A stretch of 64,000 nucleotides of DNA from Iris pallida (Eukaryota; Streptophyta; Magnoliopsida; Asparagales; Iridaceae), in assembly GCA_029216955.1 (NCBI GenBank), contig JANAVB010015621.1, positions 1 through 64,000 on the forward strand. Direction: 5' to 3'. A program made the translations under genes and the position numbers. Each line of letters starts with the position of its first letter. Positions within the stretch are counted from its first letter, which is position 1. Under the pieces are notes generated by a model that had not been told where the DNA came from, made no database searches, and was given only the letters and a program-made list of their open reading frames with translations. Positions 46,597 to 57,550 of this stretch are shown here, piece by piece.

Positions 46597-47290
46597 CTGG
46601 GAATTCAGCCCCATCGAGTGTGGATGGAGTAGTCTAGAACACCGCCAGATATTCGTCAATCCGGCGATCATGCTGGCCGGATATTCGGGTTTGGGCGTGG
46701 TTTATTTAGAGAGCTTTGCTATGCCTACAACCGAATTGCTTACAATTTTCTTACAACCGTCACGTGTCGGACTTCGATTGGAGGAGGGAGGGAAGTGGTG
46801 GGGTTGGGTGGAGCCCATGTAGCGGAGGGGAGGAGGGTGAGAGGGGAGGTGGGACCCATGTATAAGGGGTGGAAGGGAGAGGTTGTAAACATTTGGTTGT
46901 AGACTTAGCATGATTAGAAATCCTGCGAATTCCAAGATTATATCGGAGAACAATTCCGTGTCTAGGTTTATTGTGGACTAAAGGTTTAGTTTTGGGGATG
47001 ACTTAGGAGTTAAATCGTCTCCTGATTTAAAATTAGGGTTTCTTAGCCCTTATAAAGAGCAGACAAAGTGGATTGTTCATTAACGCTCTTCTAGGGTTCA
47101 AGGAGATCCACCAAATTTTACAAGAGAATCATGCTCCGAATGGCTTACACTTCAAGAAAGAAGAAGGGATACGTTCGGAGTGTCGAGTAATCCGTCGGGA
47201 AGGTCGACACCGACATACCGTTGATTCGGTGGGCAACCGCCGGTTGGGGAGAGTTCTAGATGAGGTTGGAGTTTTTGCGATCTCAACGTA
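46597..47290 (+). mobile_element. LTR-like fragment carrying a MITE
   Basis: TGCTGGGAATTCAGCCCC opens the stretch. After the MITE, CTTATAAAGAGC (TATA at 47051) and a short leader follow, as in an LTR promoter. The end near 47290 abuts another LTR scrap. No target duplication or internal region was found, so this assignment is weak. Confidence 0.35.
46716..46912. mobile_element. Small MITE with ~28-bp inverted repeats
   Basis: The left end TGCTATGCCTACAACCGAAT, then TGCTTACAA, mirrors the right end TTGTAAACATTTGGTTGTAG followed by ACTTAGCA. The centre is G/A-rich. Flanks TTTAGAG and ATTAGAA are similar but not a clean duplication. Confidence 0.7.
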
Positions 47291-47296
47291 ATTTTT

Positions 47297-47600
47297 TGTC
47301 ACGTCCTAGTACAGAAATATGGAAAACATAGGTATAACATGGACAACTATGCGGTACGGAATAACGGTGTACCCTGATAGAACGGTCACGACTGTAAATA
47401 TACAAGAGGGTTATATCTAGCATGCATATGTCCTACTAGAAATAATATCCGAATTCGCAAGATAATAAGTATATATAATAGAGAAACATAAACATGGTCA
47501 CGAAGCCAGTAATATACAAAATGCGATACTAGCAGAGTTGTGTCTAAGATACAGTCACAACAGCTAGCTACAGGCTAGGCTAAAATACAACCATAAAGTC
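47297..47600 (-). mobile_element. Terminal fragment of a minus-strand LTR
   Basis: It starts TGTCACGTCCTAGTACAG, close to the TGTCACGACCC terminus seen at 3.9 kb, followed by ATAC/ATAACA-rich sequence like that element. It is cut off where the LINE-like unit begins. Confidence 0.45.
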
Positions 47601-47601
47601 T

Positions 47602-49735
47602 ATGACAAAAATGAGAACATCCTCTTCAAGCCGTTCAATTTGTCGCTCATCGGGAAATTCTCTCACGCTCGTCCGCCGGTGGAGATCATCCGCAAAGTGC
47701 TTGCTGGTATGGGGTTTACTGGAGTTATCTCGGTTGGAGTTATCGACAAAAAACATATGCTTATTCGGCCGACACTGGAGGAGGATTTTCTTCGATTGCG
47801 CGCCAAGGATTTGTGGGTTAGCGCCCGCTCTCCTATGCGAACCTTATGCGGACCTTCAAGTGGACACCGGACTTTGATCCAAGGGTGGAGTCCCCGCTGG
47901 CCGCAGTGTGGGTTTCCTTTCCTGACCTTCCTCACTATTTCTACGAGCAATCAGCAGTTTTTGCTATCGCTAAGTGCATCGGTATCCCGCTCCGGCTGGA
48001 CAGGGCAACTAAGGCCATAATTCGTCCTAGTAGGGCTCAGGTTTGCGTCGATATGGCAATAAACAAGCCCCCTCCTAGGCAAATTCGGATTTTTCGCCCC
48101 AATGAACGCAGCTTTTGGCAAGCCGTAGAATATGAATCCGTTCCGGCCTACTGTTACAGATGCCGACATCAAGTGCATGAAGCTCTAGAGTGCAAAGCGT
48201 TCCAGCCCCATGACAGTTCGAATGCTTCCGCTGCTTCGGACCTGGCTGGGGAAAAAGTCGTCGCTCATGAGGTGCAGGACCAGGTCGGGCAGGGGGGCGA
48301 GGCAGCTCCTTGTTCTTCTGTCCCCTTGGCGTTTCCCACTCCATCAGATAAAGGTAAGTCCCCTTTGGTTGTGGCGCCTCCTTCTCTGGCTCCCAGTTTC
48401 CCTGACATGGTATCAGGTCCTAATAGTGTGCGCCAAGAGGGTGGCCGGGCTCCCCGGCCACATGAGGCGGAGGGAGGCTACGACGTTGTGGACTCGCGTG
48501 TGGTGGGAGGCCTGCCACCTAGGCCCTCTGGTATCCACTCCTGATCGGAAGGGGATGGACTAGCGGTCTCCATGTTCGCGCCTTACACCTTCCCGAACCC
48601 CGAACCTTCTTCTTCGGTCCCCTACCATCCCTCCTCTCCTCTGGTTGAGGCACTTCCTTCCCCTCTCCTCTGCGTGAGGTACTTCCGCCTGTGATTACAT
48701 CCTCGTCCGCGTCCCTCCCCAGCAGGAAGGCCCCTTTGGATTCCTCATTGGCTTTCGGGTCTCATAGTAGCTGGACAGATGAGATGGATCTCGCCGCGCT
48801 GGAGCCCTCATCTGGAGTGGTCCCCCAAGACATCGTTCTTAACCAAGGCTATTCTTAGGATAGCTTGGCGTGCTCAGCATTGGAGGGAAGCTCCAGTCCG
48901 CACAACAGAAGTGATTCCCTTCCCTCTTCGAGATTCGGACGCTCTCGGTCTAACCCGAATATTTCGCTCCTTCCGACAGGGGGATGTGGTGGCGCAGAGG
49001 CAACTACTGCCGCTTCTTCTCCAGGGATTCCTGGGTCTGATAGTGCTACAACACGAATTTCTTGGCTTGGAGTCCTCGGTAGTTCGCTAGGTTCCAGCTG
49101 GGCAGACGAGTCAACATCCGCTGAGGAGGAGCTTCCTCGGGTACTAGATGCGCCTTTGACCGACCAATCGAAGGGCATCCAGGAGGAGGGTGTTGGTGCA
49201 GGGAGCAGCACACAGTCGTTGTTTTCTGTGTCGAGGGATGGTGCAGAGGGTAGTGTTACGCCGCAGGTCAACAGTTTTACCTCGACTTTGAGGGGTTGGA
49301 TCCGTCCGCCTGAGCTGTCATCAATACCTCCGCTCTGGTGGGGACAACATGTCTCCTTCCTCCCGAGCTATCATCAGATCCCACCTCTTGGCAGATCGCG
49401 GATTAGATGTCTCCCCTCCTAGCGCGGAGACTCAACTGAAGCTATCCGAGAAGCAGGAAGTGAATGTCGCGAAGTACAGGAGGGCTAAGAACTATCACCG
49501 AGTCGTTCTTCAGCAACTCATGATTCTTAGGCCTTCTTGCCGATCCAAATCAGTCAAACATAGGTCCTAGGTTACTTCGTTAGCTTGTTTCTTTCCTCTG
49601 TTGGGCGTACTAGGTTACTGGTCGTTAGTTTGTTTCTTTCCACTGTCGGGCGTACTGGTACGCCGTTTTGCTGGCCTTTAGGGTATTGTAACTCGTATAC
49701 TTTCATTCAATAAAATGTTTTTTAGTTAAAAAAAC
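47602..49735 (+). pseudogene. LINE-type ORF1 unit (DUF4283 plus zinc knuckle) without ORF2
   Basis: Frames at 47640-48020 and 47846-48544 join across a one-base shift into a DUF4283 domain (LIGKFSHARPPVEIIRKVLA ... FKWTPDFDPRVESPLAAVWV ... PLRLDRATKAI ... ARVCVD-like RAQVCVDMAI) and an intact CCHC knuckle CYRCRHQVHEALEC (about 48150). Ser/Pro-rich sequence continues through two more frame changes to a stop at 49568. Then a non-coding tail ends in TTCAATAAAATG and an A-rich run (49730-49757). There is no endonuclease or RT, although the poly(A) end is present, so ORF2 is absent rather than cut at the 3' end. In L1-type LINEs this protein binds element RNA. The 5' end is truncated. Confidence 0.75.
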
Positions 49736-49773
49736 AAGAAAACAAAAAACAAAAAGGGGTCACCCCCAAAAAG

Positions 49774-50664
49774 TCGGGATCAACACTGGACTGGGCTGCT
49801 CAAGCCCATGAAGTACGGGCTCGGGCCGGACTCGGGCCGATTTTTCTTTGGCCCTAAAGAAATTTTGGGACGGGTCGGGCTGGGCTTAGTTATTATTTAT
49901 GAAGTCCAAGCCCGCCCACAAGTTTCGGGCTTTTCGGGTCAAGTCGGATCGGGCCGGGCTTGTTCTATAAAAATTGATAATTTGTATGTTTTACTCTTTC
50001 AAAATACAAAATAAATACCCTTTTAAAAGATTTAGCACCGATCGATAATTTGTGCTTGCTTATTTGACCGATACCTACTAATCCTAAACAAAACCAAAGG
50101 TTTACTGCTTACCTTCAAAATAGCTGCTGCTTGGTGCTTACCTTCAAAATTTTTTTGTTCACACTGTTGGACATGGAATGTGTCGTTAGTGAGGAGGTGG
50201 CAGCAATAAATGTTTCTTTGCAGGCAAAGGGGGATTAGATTGTGTAGCCATTCCATTCTATGGAATGAAATGTAAGTTTACATCTCTTGTCAATTCAATA
50301 CATGGCATGAATGAGAGGTGTGAGAAGAGAGAGAGTGTTAACTGGGACATGCAATGATACATGGTGAAAAGATCAGTGGAGGGTTAAATAGGGAGATTAC
50401 CTTTAATTCAAAGCAGCAACAATGGCTGTCAGGGATCAATATCATTTGGCCTTGGGCCGTACTCGGGTAGACGCATAGTCCAAGCTTGTATTGGTTGAGT
50501 CTCGGGCCGGACTCGGACGGACGGATGCATAGCCGAAGCCCGGCCCTATACTAATATGGACCAGGTCGGGCTACCCTAATGATCGGGCTCTATCGGGCTT
50601 TGGCCTATAGGGCCGGACGGACTTTTCGAATGCCCATGAACTTCGGGCCAAACGATGATCCCTA
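49774..50664. mobile_element. hAT non-autonomous element, GGGCTCGGGCC type
   Basis: The termini are TCGGGATCAAC and ...GATGATCCCTA (inverted). Flanking octamers CCAAAAAG (49766-49773) and CCAAAAAA (50665-50672) differ at one base. Subterminal sequence is rich in CGGGCC/GGGCTT in mirrored order. It inserted just past the A-rich tail of the LINE-like unit. No transposase. Confidence 0.8.
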
Positions 50665-51217
50665 CCAAAAAATCTCAGTAATAGTTATGTTATAGGGGTA
50701 TTTTGGTCATTTCACGAAATGACCAAAGTACCTTTCATTAACAGTCAAAACCGGATATAAATTAGGCGTATTTTGGTAAAAATATCTCGCTTTGTATTAA
50801 TATGACTGTTGGGAGGTTTTCTACCAAAATACTCCTCCCAACATTTTAATAACCGGTATATTAAGTGGGTATTCTGGTAAATTATCCTAATATTAACTTC
50901 TGTGGGTCCCGGAGGGCTGAAATATGTTTTCGATCTGGCCTGGACCGAACACGGACCGAGCTTTGTCCGGGTCACTGAGCAGGCTAGTACGGCCCTGGTT
51001 GAGCCGGTCGGGGAGGGGGTCTGGGCTAACTCGTTTCGGACCGGACTTTCGACCGGACTCGTCCGGTTGGACTTTTGGACCGCGCAGCATAACCCAGCCC
51101 AAAACCGGAGTTAATATGGGCCGGGTCCGGTTGGCCCAGGCGGGCCACCCAGTTTTCTTATTAATCAGTCCGAACGTCAGAGGAACAATAGAAAGCTTTC
51201 CTTTCCTTCCTAACCTA

Positions 51218-51426
51218 ATGAAGAAGAGGACGAGATCAGTCAAAAAAGAATTCTCCTCCGGTTTGTTACAATTTTTTTAAATATATTTATTTGTTTTAAG
51301 CAACAAATTGTTGTTGTTTTTGTTGTTGTTGTTGACGTGATTTTGTTTGTTGGGGGTTTTGTTTCAGAGGAGAAATTGGAGGAGTCGAAGTCGTCCGTCC
51401 CCAAATCTCTAGATCGAGGAGTTCCT
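51218..51426 (+). CDS. First two exons of a putative host gene
   Basis: Exon 1 is 51218-51260 (ATG; MKKRTRSVKKEFSS, donor CCG|GTTTG). Exon 2 is 51368-51426 (acceptor TTTGTTTCAG; EEKLEESKSSVPKSLDRGVP; donor CCT|GTAAGT). The phase fits: one base plus 59 bases gives 20 codons. A possible third exon is at 54399-54451. The product would be a basic then acidic nuclear-type protein; I do not recognise the family. The 108-bp intron is ordinary; the next would be about 3 kb and filled with the fold-back array. It could also be a chance combination, but the same exon 1 is kept in the duplicate at 43744. Confidence 0.45.
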
Positions 51427-51679
51427 GTAAGTTTGTAACTAATCTCTCCCTCTCTCCCTTTTGGTACAAATGGATGGTGGTTGGAATTTTTTTAATAGTG
51501 GTAGAATCTATCGACACACACCCAAATTGGGCATTAATCGATGTCCGAACTAGTCGATCTTGCGCGGATCTTAATCGGTGTTGGCATACCGCACGGATCC
51601 TGTTATTTTGCCCGAAAAATTGCGACGAAACAACGTTGTCGTGTTATCGTTGATCCACTCTCCTCGATAGCGTTTGGGC

Positions 51680-53215
51680 ATTTTTTTGCACCTTAACTTC
51701 ATAAATTGCTCGTTGTTTGAAGCACCTTCCGTCCAAATTTGGTTGCAAACAAGAGTTCATCATGAACAAAACAATATTGTTATTCGTTTCATTACATAAA
51801 CCAACACATCATCCATCAACAAACACATCTATTAGGGACCAATAAAATTTGACGATAGCTGCTTCAGAAGAACAATTTATGAAGTTGAGATGCCAAAATC
51901 TAGCAGTGGAAAGTTAGGGCGCCGAAACGCCCAAGCGATATATTAGTGTAGAAACATGTTTCTAGTAAAGGTGTTATGGTTATAAACTTAGGGGTTATAG
52001 GAGAGTAAATTATCATAATGGCACCCTAACTATAGCGCTTGGGGCTTTGGGCATTTTTTCACCGTAACTTTTTACTGCTCAATTTTGGCATCCAAATTTC
52101 ATAAATTGCTCCTTTGAAGTACTCTTTGTCCAAATTTAGTTGCAAATAAGAGTTCATCTTGAACAAAACAATATTGTTATTCGTTTCATTACATAAACCA
52201 ACACAGCACCCATCAACAAACACAACTATCAGGGACCAAAAAAATTGACGATAGTTGATTCAAAAGAAAAATTTATGAAGTTGGGATGCCAAAATCGAGC
52301 AATAGAAAGTTACGGGGCCGAAAATGCCCAAGCGAGATATAGGTAGTGTAGAAACATGTTTTTAGTAAAGAAGGTGTTACGGTTATAAACTTAAAAGGGG
52401 TTATAGGAGGGTAAATCATCATAGTGGCACCCTCACAATAGCGCTTTGGACATTTTTGGCACCTTAAGTTTTTACTGCTCAATTTTGATACCCAACTTCA
52501 TCGATTGCTCCTTTGAAGCACCTTCCGCCCAAATTTAGTTGCAAATAAGAGTTCATCATGAACTAAACAATATTGTTATTCGTTTTATTACATAAACCAA
52601 TATAACACCCATCAACAAACACAACTATTAAGACCAAAAAAAAAACGAAATGTGCTTCAAAAAAGCAATTTATGAAGTCATGATGCCAAAATCGAGCAGT
52701 GGAAAGTTAGGGTGCCAAAAACGCCCAAGCGATATATCGGTAGTGTAGAAACATATTTCTAGTAAAGAATGTGCTATGCTTATAAACTTAAAAGGGGTTA
52801 TAGAAAGGTAAATTATCCTAGTGGCACCCTAACTATAGCACTTGCGGCCTTGGGCATTTTTTCCACCTTAACTTTTCACTGCTCAATTTTGGCATCCAAA
52901 TTTCATAAATTGCTCTTTTGAAGCACCTACCGTCCAAATTTAGTTGCAAATAAGAGTTCATCATGAACAAAACAGTATTGTTATTCGTTCCATTACATAA
53001 ACCAACACATCACCCATAAACAAACACAACTATCAGAGACCAAAAGAAATTGACGATGGATGCTTCACATGAGCAATTTATGAGGTTGGAATGCCAATCG
53101 AGCAGTAGAAAGTTAGGGTGCCAAAAATGCGCAAGCGATATATAGGCAGCGTAGAAACATGTTTTAGTAAAGGAGATGTTATGGTAATAAACTTATAAGG
53201 GGTTATAGGAGTTCC
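51680..53215 (+). repeat. Tandem array of ~370-405 bp fold-back units, array 2
   Basis: Four units (starting near 51685, 52070, 52460, 52860) colinear with array 1. The first unit of each array shares its own variant (CTCGTTGTTTGAAGCACC), so the array existed before the duplication. Confidence 0.88.
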
Positions 53216-54398
53216 TTCACAATTTAATTATGGGAAAATGTTCACAATTTGCTAATGGTTATGTTTAATGACTATGGCCGCTGTAACTTTTATATATATT
53301 GGGATATTGAATTACAAGGGAACTAAAACTTCTTTTCTTCATGTTTTATGGACATTGATCTTAAAAGGAAAATAACATCTTACAAAATTGGGACTGCACA
53401 CCCACAAAAGTCGACACATGAATAACATACATCTAAAAGTACATGGGAATATGACATTAATATCGTAAAAAAATATAATATATTGTCTAATTATATGCCA
53501 TCGCCATCATCCAACCGTTCTTCCTTCTCCCATTAGAATGTGGTTGGGGAGCATAAGAAATCTCCATACAAGACTTGACAAAGTTCTATGATTAGTTGTC
53601 GACCTGACGTAAACCCTCTATGTTAATACCAAATTCCTAGCCAAGGTAGTTCGGGTATGAGAGGGTCATGTCATAAAACCTAGGTGGCCAGTTGACAAGT
53701 AAGAAGACCTACCTTTTGGATTGCAGTTTGAGCTCATGCAAACCAACGAGCACCCTCGAAGTTCCCCTAGACAATACAAGGTCTATACGTAGAGGTATGA
53801 CGACAATTTTTTATTATAGGAAATGCAATCATCACTATGACACATTACGCATAAGAGTGAATGAATGACAATCCAAACGCCTAATTATATGTCATATTTA
53901 TGAAATATTTAGACATCACTTGATATTGTCATCTATTTTCTTTCTGCTAGTCACGATCCTTTCTATATGTTTCTCTTTATTGGTGGGTCCAGACAAAAAG
54001 GGGTGTGTGTGTGTAAGTAAAAACTCGTCTAAGAAAGAGGATAGGACTATAGTCTTCACAACTTTTTCGACTTTTGATGCAAATTTTTATTGTTAACACT
54101 GTATTCCATTTTCTCCCAATTTGCATGTATTATCCATTAGTCGGTTGTGTATGATAGCTTTTATGTTCTTTCATAATCTTGTTAATTATGAACAAAAAAA
54201 AACTACACATATATGGAAAACAATAATAAATGTGGTAGTACTACATCTAATGATTTGTTGTCAACATGCTAAGGTACATGTCAAGAAGTGGCTGGATTGT
54301 TTACAGTTCAATCTTTGTTGATAACATTCTTAACTCTTTTCTTGATGAACATTTTTTTTAACATTGGCGCTAATGTCTTTTTCTTGTGCTGTTTAAAG
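53216..54398. other. Spacer or intron, nothing recognised
   Basis: AT-rich, no coding domain. If the exons at 51.2 and 54.4 kb belong together this is intronic. Confidence 0.45.
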
Positions 54399-54451
54399 GT
54401 TATTGTTGAAAGATCCTCACGGTGCGATCTTCCTGAAATTGAGGAGAAAAA
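54399..54451 (+). CDS. Possible third exon of the putative host gene
   Basis: Acceptor GTTTAAAG, then VIVERSSRCDLPEIEEKK in phase 0 (matching the phase left by exon 2), then a consensus donor AAAAA|GTAAGT. It is only 53 bases, so it is suggestive but not proven. Further exons were not found downstream. Confidence 0.35.
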
Positions 54452-54869
54452 GTAAGTCTCTAATTTCAGATTTTGGCTTGGCTTGGCTTGGCTTGGGATG
54501 AAATATTGTAGTCTTTGTATTCCTTGTTTTGAGTTGTTTTGAGAATGAGGATTATCATTGGTAACTTTCTCACTTAATAAATTAGAGTTTACAATTTGCA
54601 AAGTTAATTGTCCAGTGTCAAACGTTGCACGAAACATGTATCCGAGTATCAATATCTATTTTCCTAGCGCCAGTAAGGACTTTGTGTCTGTTATAGCAGT
54701 ATCACCACTAATTCAATAATAGGATGAGAAAGATTTCTGCAAGCCAGGAACCACGAGCAACGTTGTCCTAAATGCAAAACTGATGCGCAAATATGGCATA
54801 AAGCCTCATATCAAGCTGCTTTCAGTGTGCCTGTAGTGCGTAGGCGCTTGCCTTTTAGGCTATTAAGAC

Positions 54870-55826
54870 CAAGGTTCGAAGTATCGGTATCGGAATCGGT
54901 ATCGGACCATTCCTATGGGTATGGGGTCGCACTATCAGAGGTTTCGGATCGGAGTATCAGTTCTTTTGGTATCGGAAAGCAAATAATTATTAATAAATTA
55001 TTAGCATTTTAGAAAATATATTTGATACCTTTAGGCATAATTTTAATATTTTCAGTGTTGTTTCTTAGTAGTTTTGAAATTGAAAAAATAGTAGTCACCC
55101 TTACTGATTGATTTACATACGATAGATAAGTTTTCTTCTTTACATGCTTTTATAACCAAGGTTCACAGTATCGGTATCGGAATCGGTATCGAACTATTTC
55201 TATGAGTATTGGTATCGGCGGTTTCGGATCGGACTATCGGATTTTTTGGTATCGGAAAACAAATAATTATTAATAAATTATTTACATTTAAAAACATATA
55301 TTTTATACATTTAGGCATAATTTAAGTATTTTTAGTGTTATTTCTTAGTAATTTTGAAATTAAATGAAATAATAGTCAACCTTACCGATTGGTTTACATA
55401 TAATAGGTTGATTTTCTTCTTTTACATGCTTTTACAACCTTATTATGCGTTGAACCCTTGCTGATTTGTCTTTTTCGTTTAATTTTCTTTGTCGAGTTGA
55501 CCGAAAAAGAGACCTCCAATGTCGGTATCGGTCAGTATCGGGTATCGGTCGGTATCGGATCGGGACATGCCAAATCGTATCGGTATCAGCCGTATCGGAT
55601 CGGTATCGACCGATACTTTAAACCATGAATTATAACCTTTCTATGCTTCTACGCCCTTGTTGATTGGTCTTTTTTCCTTCAATTTTCTTTGCCGAATTGA
55701 CCGAAAAAGAGACCCGCAATGTCGGTTTCGGTCAGTATCGGGTATCGGTCGGTATCGATCGGGACATGCCAAACTGTATCGGTATCGGCCGTATCGGATC
55801 GGTATCGGTCGGTACTGTGAACGATG
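54870..55826 (+). mobile_element. hAT-type MITE of the TATCGG family, outer copy 2
   Basis: It runs from CAAGGTTCGAAGTATCGG to GGTACTGTGAACGATG. A perfect 8-bp duplication ATTAAGAC (54862-54869, 55827-55834) flanks it. Without the inner copy it is about 478 bp. Ends are rich in CGGTAT hexamers and the middle is AT-rich. Non-coding. Confidence 0.92.
55157..55627 (+). mobile_element. hAT-type MITE of the TATCGG family, copy 3 nested in copy 2
   Basis: It runs from CAAGGTTCACAGTATCGG to CGATACTTTAAACCATG. Flanks TTTATAAC and ATTATAAC match at seven of eight bases. The interrupted host sequence (CTTTTATAAC|CTTTCTATGC) is continuous in the related copies. It is the younger of the pair. Confidence 0.9.
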
Positions 55827-55834
55827 ATTAAGAC

Positions 55835-56692
55835 TTAAATCTGCAACCGAGTAAAATGACTTCTGAAATGGGGAAAGTTTTTTAATGAGCTGTTATGAAT
55901 TCTTGAATTATATTTTACGAGTGTGCAAACTTCTCAAATTATGCTTTTCGAGGAGCTGTTACTACTTCTCAAATTCTGTTTTTTTACATTTTAGATTCTG
56001 CTTTTCAGTGACCTGTCGCAATTTTTTATGATTTCTTGAATTCTGTTTTTTAATCAGTAGTTATGAGTTTCTGCAGCTGTTCACCTTTTTTTCCCCTCCT
56101 CTCATTATGTACTGCAGTTGGCTCTGTTAAGCATATCAGAACCTGCTGCTGGTTGCTGTTCTGCAGCAACCTCCAGCACAAGCAAAAGAGGAGAAAGGAA
56201 ATAAGGAGAGGAAACATAAAACTAAAAAAGAGGATGGAAAGGAAAGTTCAGTATAAGAAAATGATATTAGGCTAACCCGTCACAGGTTGTGCAGGTAAGG
56301 ATTGGGTTCGGATTGGATTTATTCAAAAACAACCAGAAGCTGTAGGTGTAAGTTTTGCCCCATTCTGAATATAACCCTATAAGGACAGTAGAACTCAAAC
56401 CTTCTTTTACCAGGTTTGAAAAATATGATTTGGGTTAGGTTTCGGGTGTACATTTACCCGATTTGTTTCCTCATTCTTGTGGAAGTGGCTGAAAATTTTG
56501 GAGAAGATATGATAATACATGCTATCATTTCTACGGAAGATTGTATCTGGCCTGAACCAAAGCCAAATTCTCAAGTACCTAGAAAACTGAATCCAGCTTA
56601 AAATTAAGTTCGTTCCATATTTAACATCTTAATCCATCGCAAATATTATTTGCGTTCTGTTTTTAATATCCAAACCCAATTATTTAGCAAAA
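55835..56692. other. Spacer, nothing recognised
   Basis: T-rich then A/G-rich DNA; repeated phrases such as TTCTCAAATTCTG; no supported gene. Confidence 0.5.
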
Positions 56693-56700
56693 GTTGAGAT

Positions 56701-57153
56701 CATAGTTTGCAGTATCGGGTATCGGCAGATGCCGATGCCGATACAGTTTGGCATGTCCCGATCCGATACCGATTGCCCACCGATATTGACCAATACCGAC
56801 GTTGGAGGTCTCTTTCCCAAGTCAATTCAGTAAAGAAAATTGAATAAAAAAGACCAATAGCAAGGATGTAAAAGCATAATAAGGTTATAAAAACATGTAA
56901 GTGAAGAAGATTTGTTTCTCGCAGTTAAAACCAATCAATAAGGGTAACTATTATTTCATTCAAATTCAACACTATCAAGAAACACCACATAAAATACTTA
57001 AAATTATGCCTAGATGTATAAAATATTTTTTCTAATTTGTTAATAGTTATTTGCTTTCCGTTACCAAAAAATCCAATACTCCGGTCCGAAATTGCCAATA
57101 GTGCCAATACCGATCCTCACAGGAACAGTCTGATACCGATACTACAAACCTTG
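56701..57153 (-). mobile_element. hAT-type MITE of the TATCGG family, copy 4
   Basis: It runs from CATAGTTTGCAGTATCGGG to GATACTACAAACCTTG, reversed relative to copies 2 and 3. A perfect 8-bp duplication GTTGAGAT (56693-56700, 57154-57161) flanks it. Confidence 0.92.
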
Positions 57154-57161
57154 GTTGAGAT

Positions 57162-57491
57162 CGGCTAGACAGGCTTAGTCACTGGTAGATAGGGACTGCT
57201 GCTGTAGTGAGGACAGGGATGGGATGAGGGCAAAAACAGCCAAATCCTTAAAGGATAAAACCCCTCAATCAAGTTCTTATATGTGAAGAAAACTGAAATT
57301 TGTTTAAGTTACCTCTATTTAACATAAGTTACACCCTTTTCTTTTATAAAATGATACACAATATAAACGTGGGACTATCATTTCTGCTAGTAGAAAAACA
57401 CGTAGCGACTGCTGCAATCTAGGCGCCTATGCAGACTATTTATAAAACACTGCTTGACATCAGTATCTTATGGTCAATGTAGTTTGGTAGA

Positions 57492-57494
<3 letters not shown>
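57162..57494. other. Spacer, nothing recognised
   Basis: Mixed-composition DNA between the MITE and a TA microsatellite. No frame with a domain. Confidence 0.5.

Positions 57495-57538
<44 letters not shown>
57495..57538. repeat. (TA)n microsatellite at the LINE 5' end
   Basis: A pure TA run; another TA run follows the LINE 3' end, so the LINE probably entered a TA tract. Confidence 0.95.
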
Positions 57539-57545
<7 letters not shown>

Positions 57546-57550
57546 AAAAG

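Larger units (their letters stand above)
50690..53215 (+). repeat. Segmental duplication, copy 2 (no MULE)
   Basis: This is colinear with 10560-11459 plus 43700-45660. It keeps the empty sites of both the hAT element (near 51010) and the MULE (51150-51170), so it shows the pre-insertion state. Confidence 0.88.

Noticed and set aside
47297..47600. Promoter or 5' region of the LINE-like ORF1 unit
   Set aside because: Its TGTCACG start matches the LTR termini seen elsewhere, so it is an older LTR scrap next to a truncated unit.
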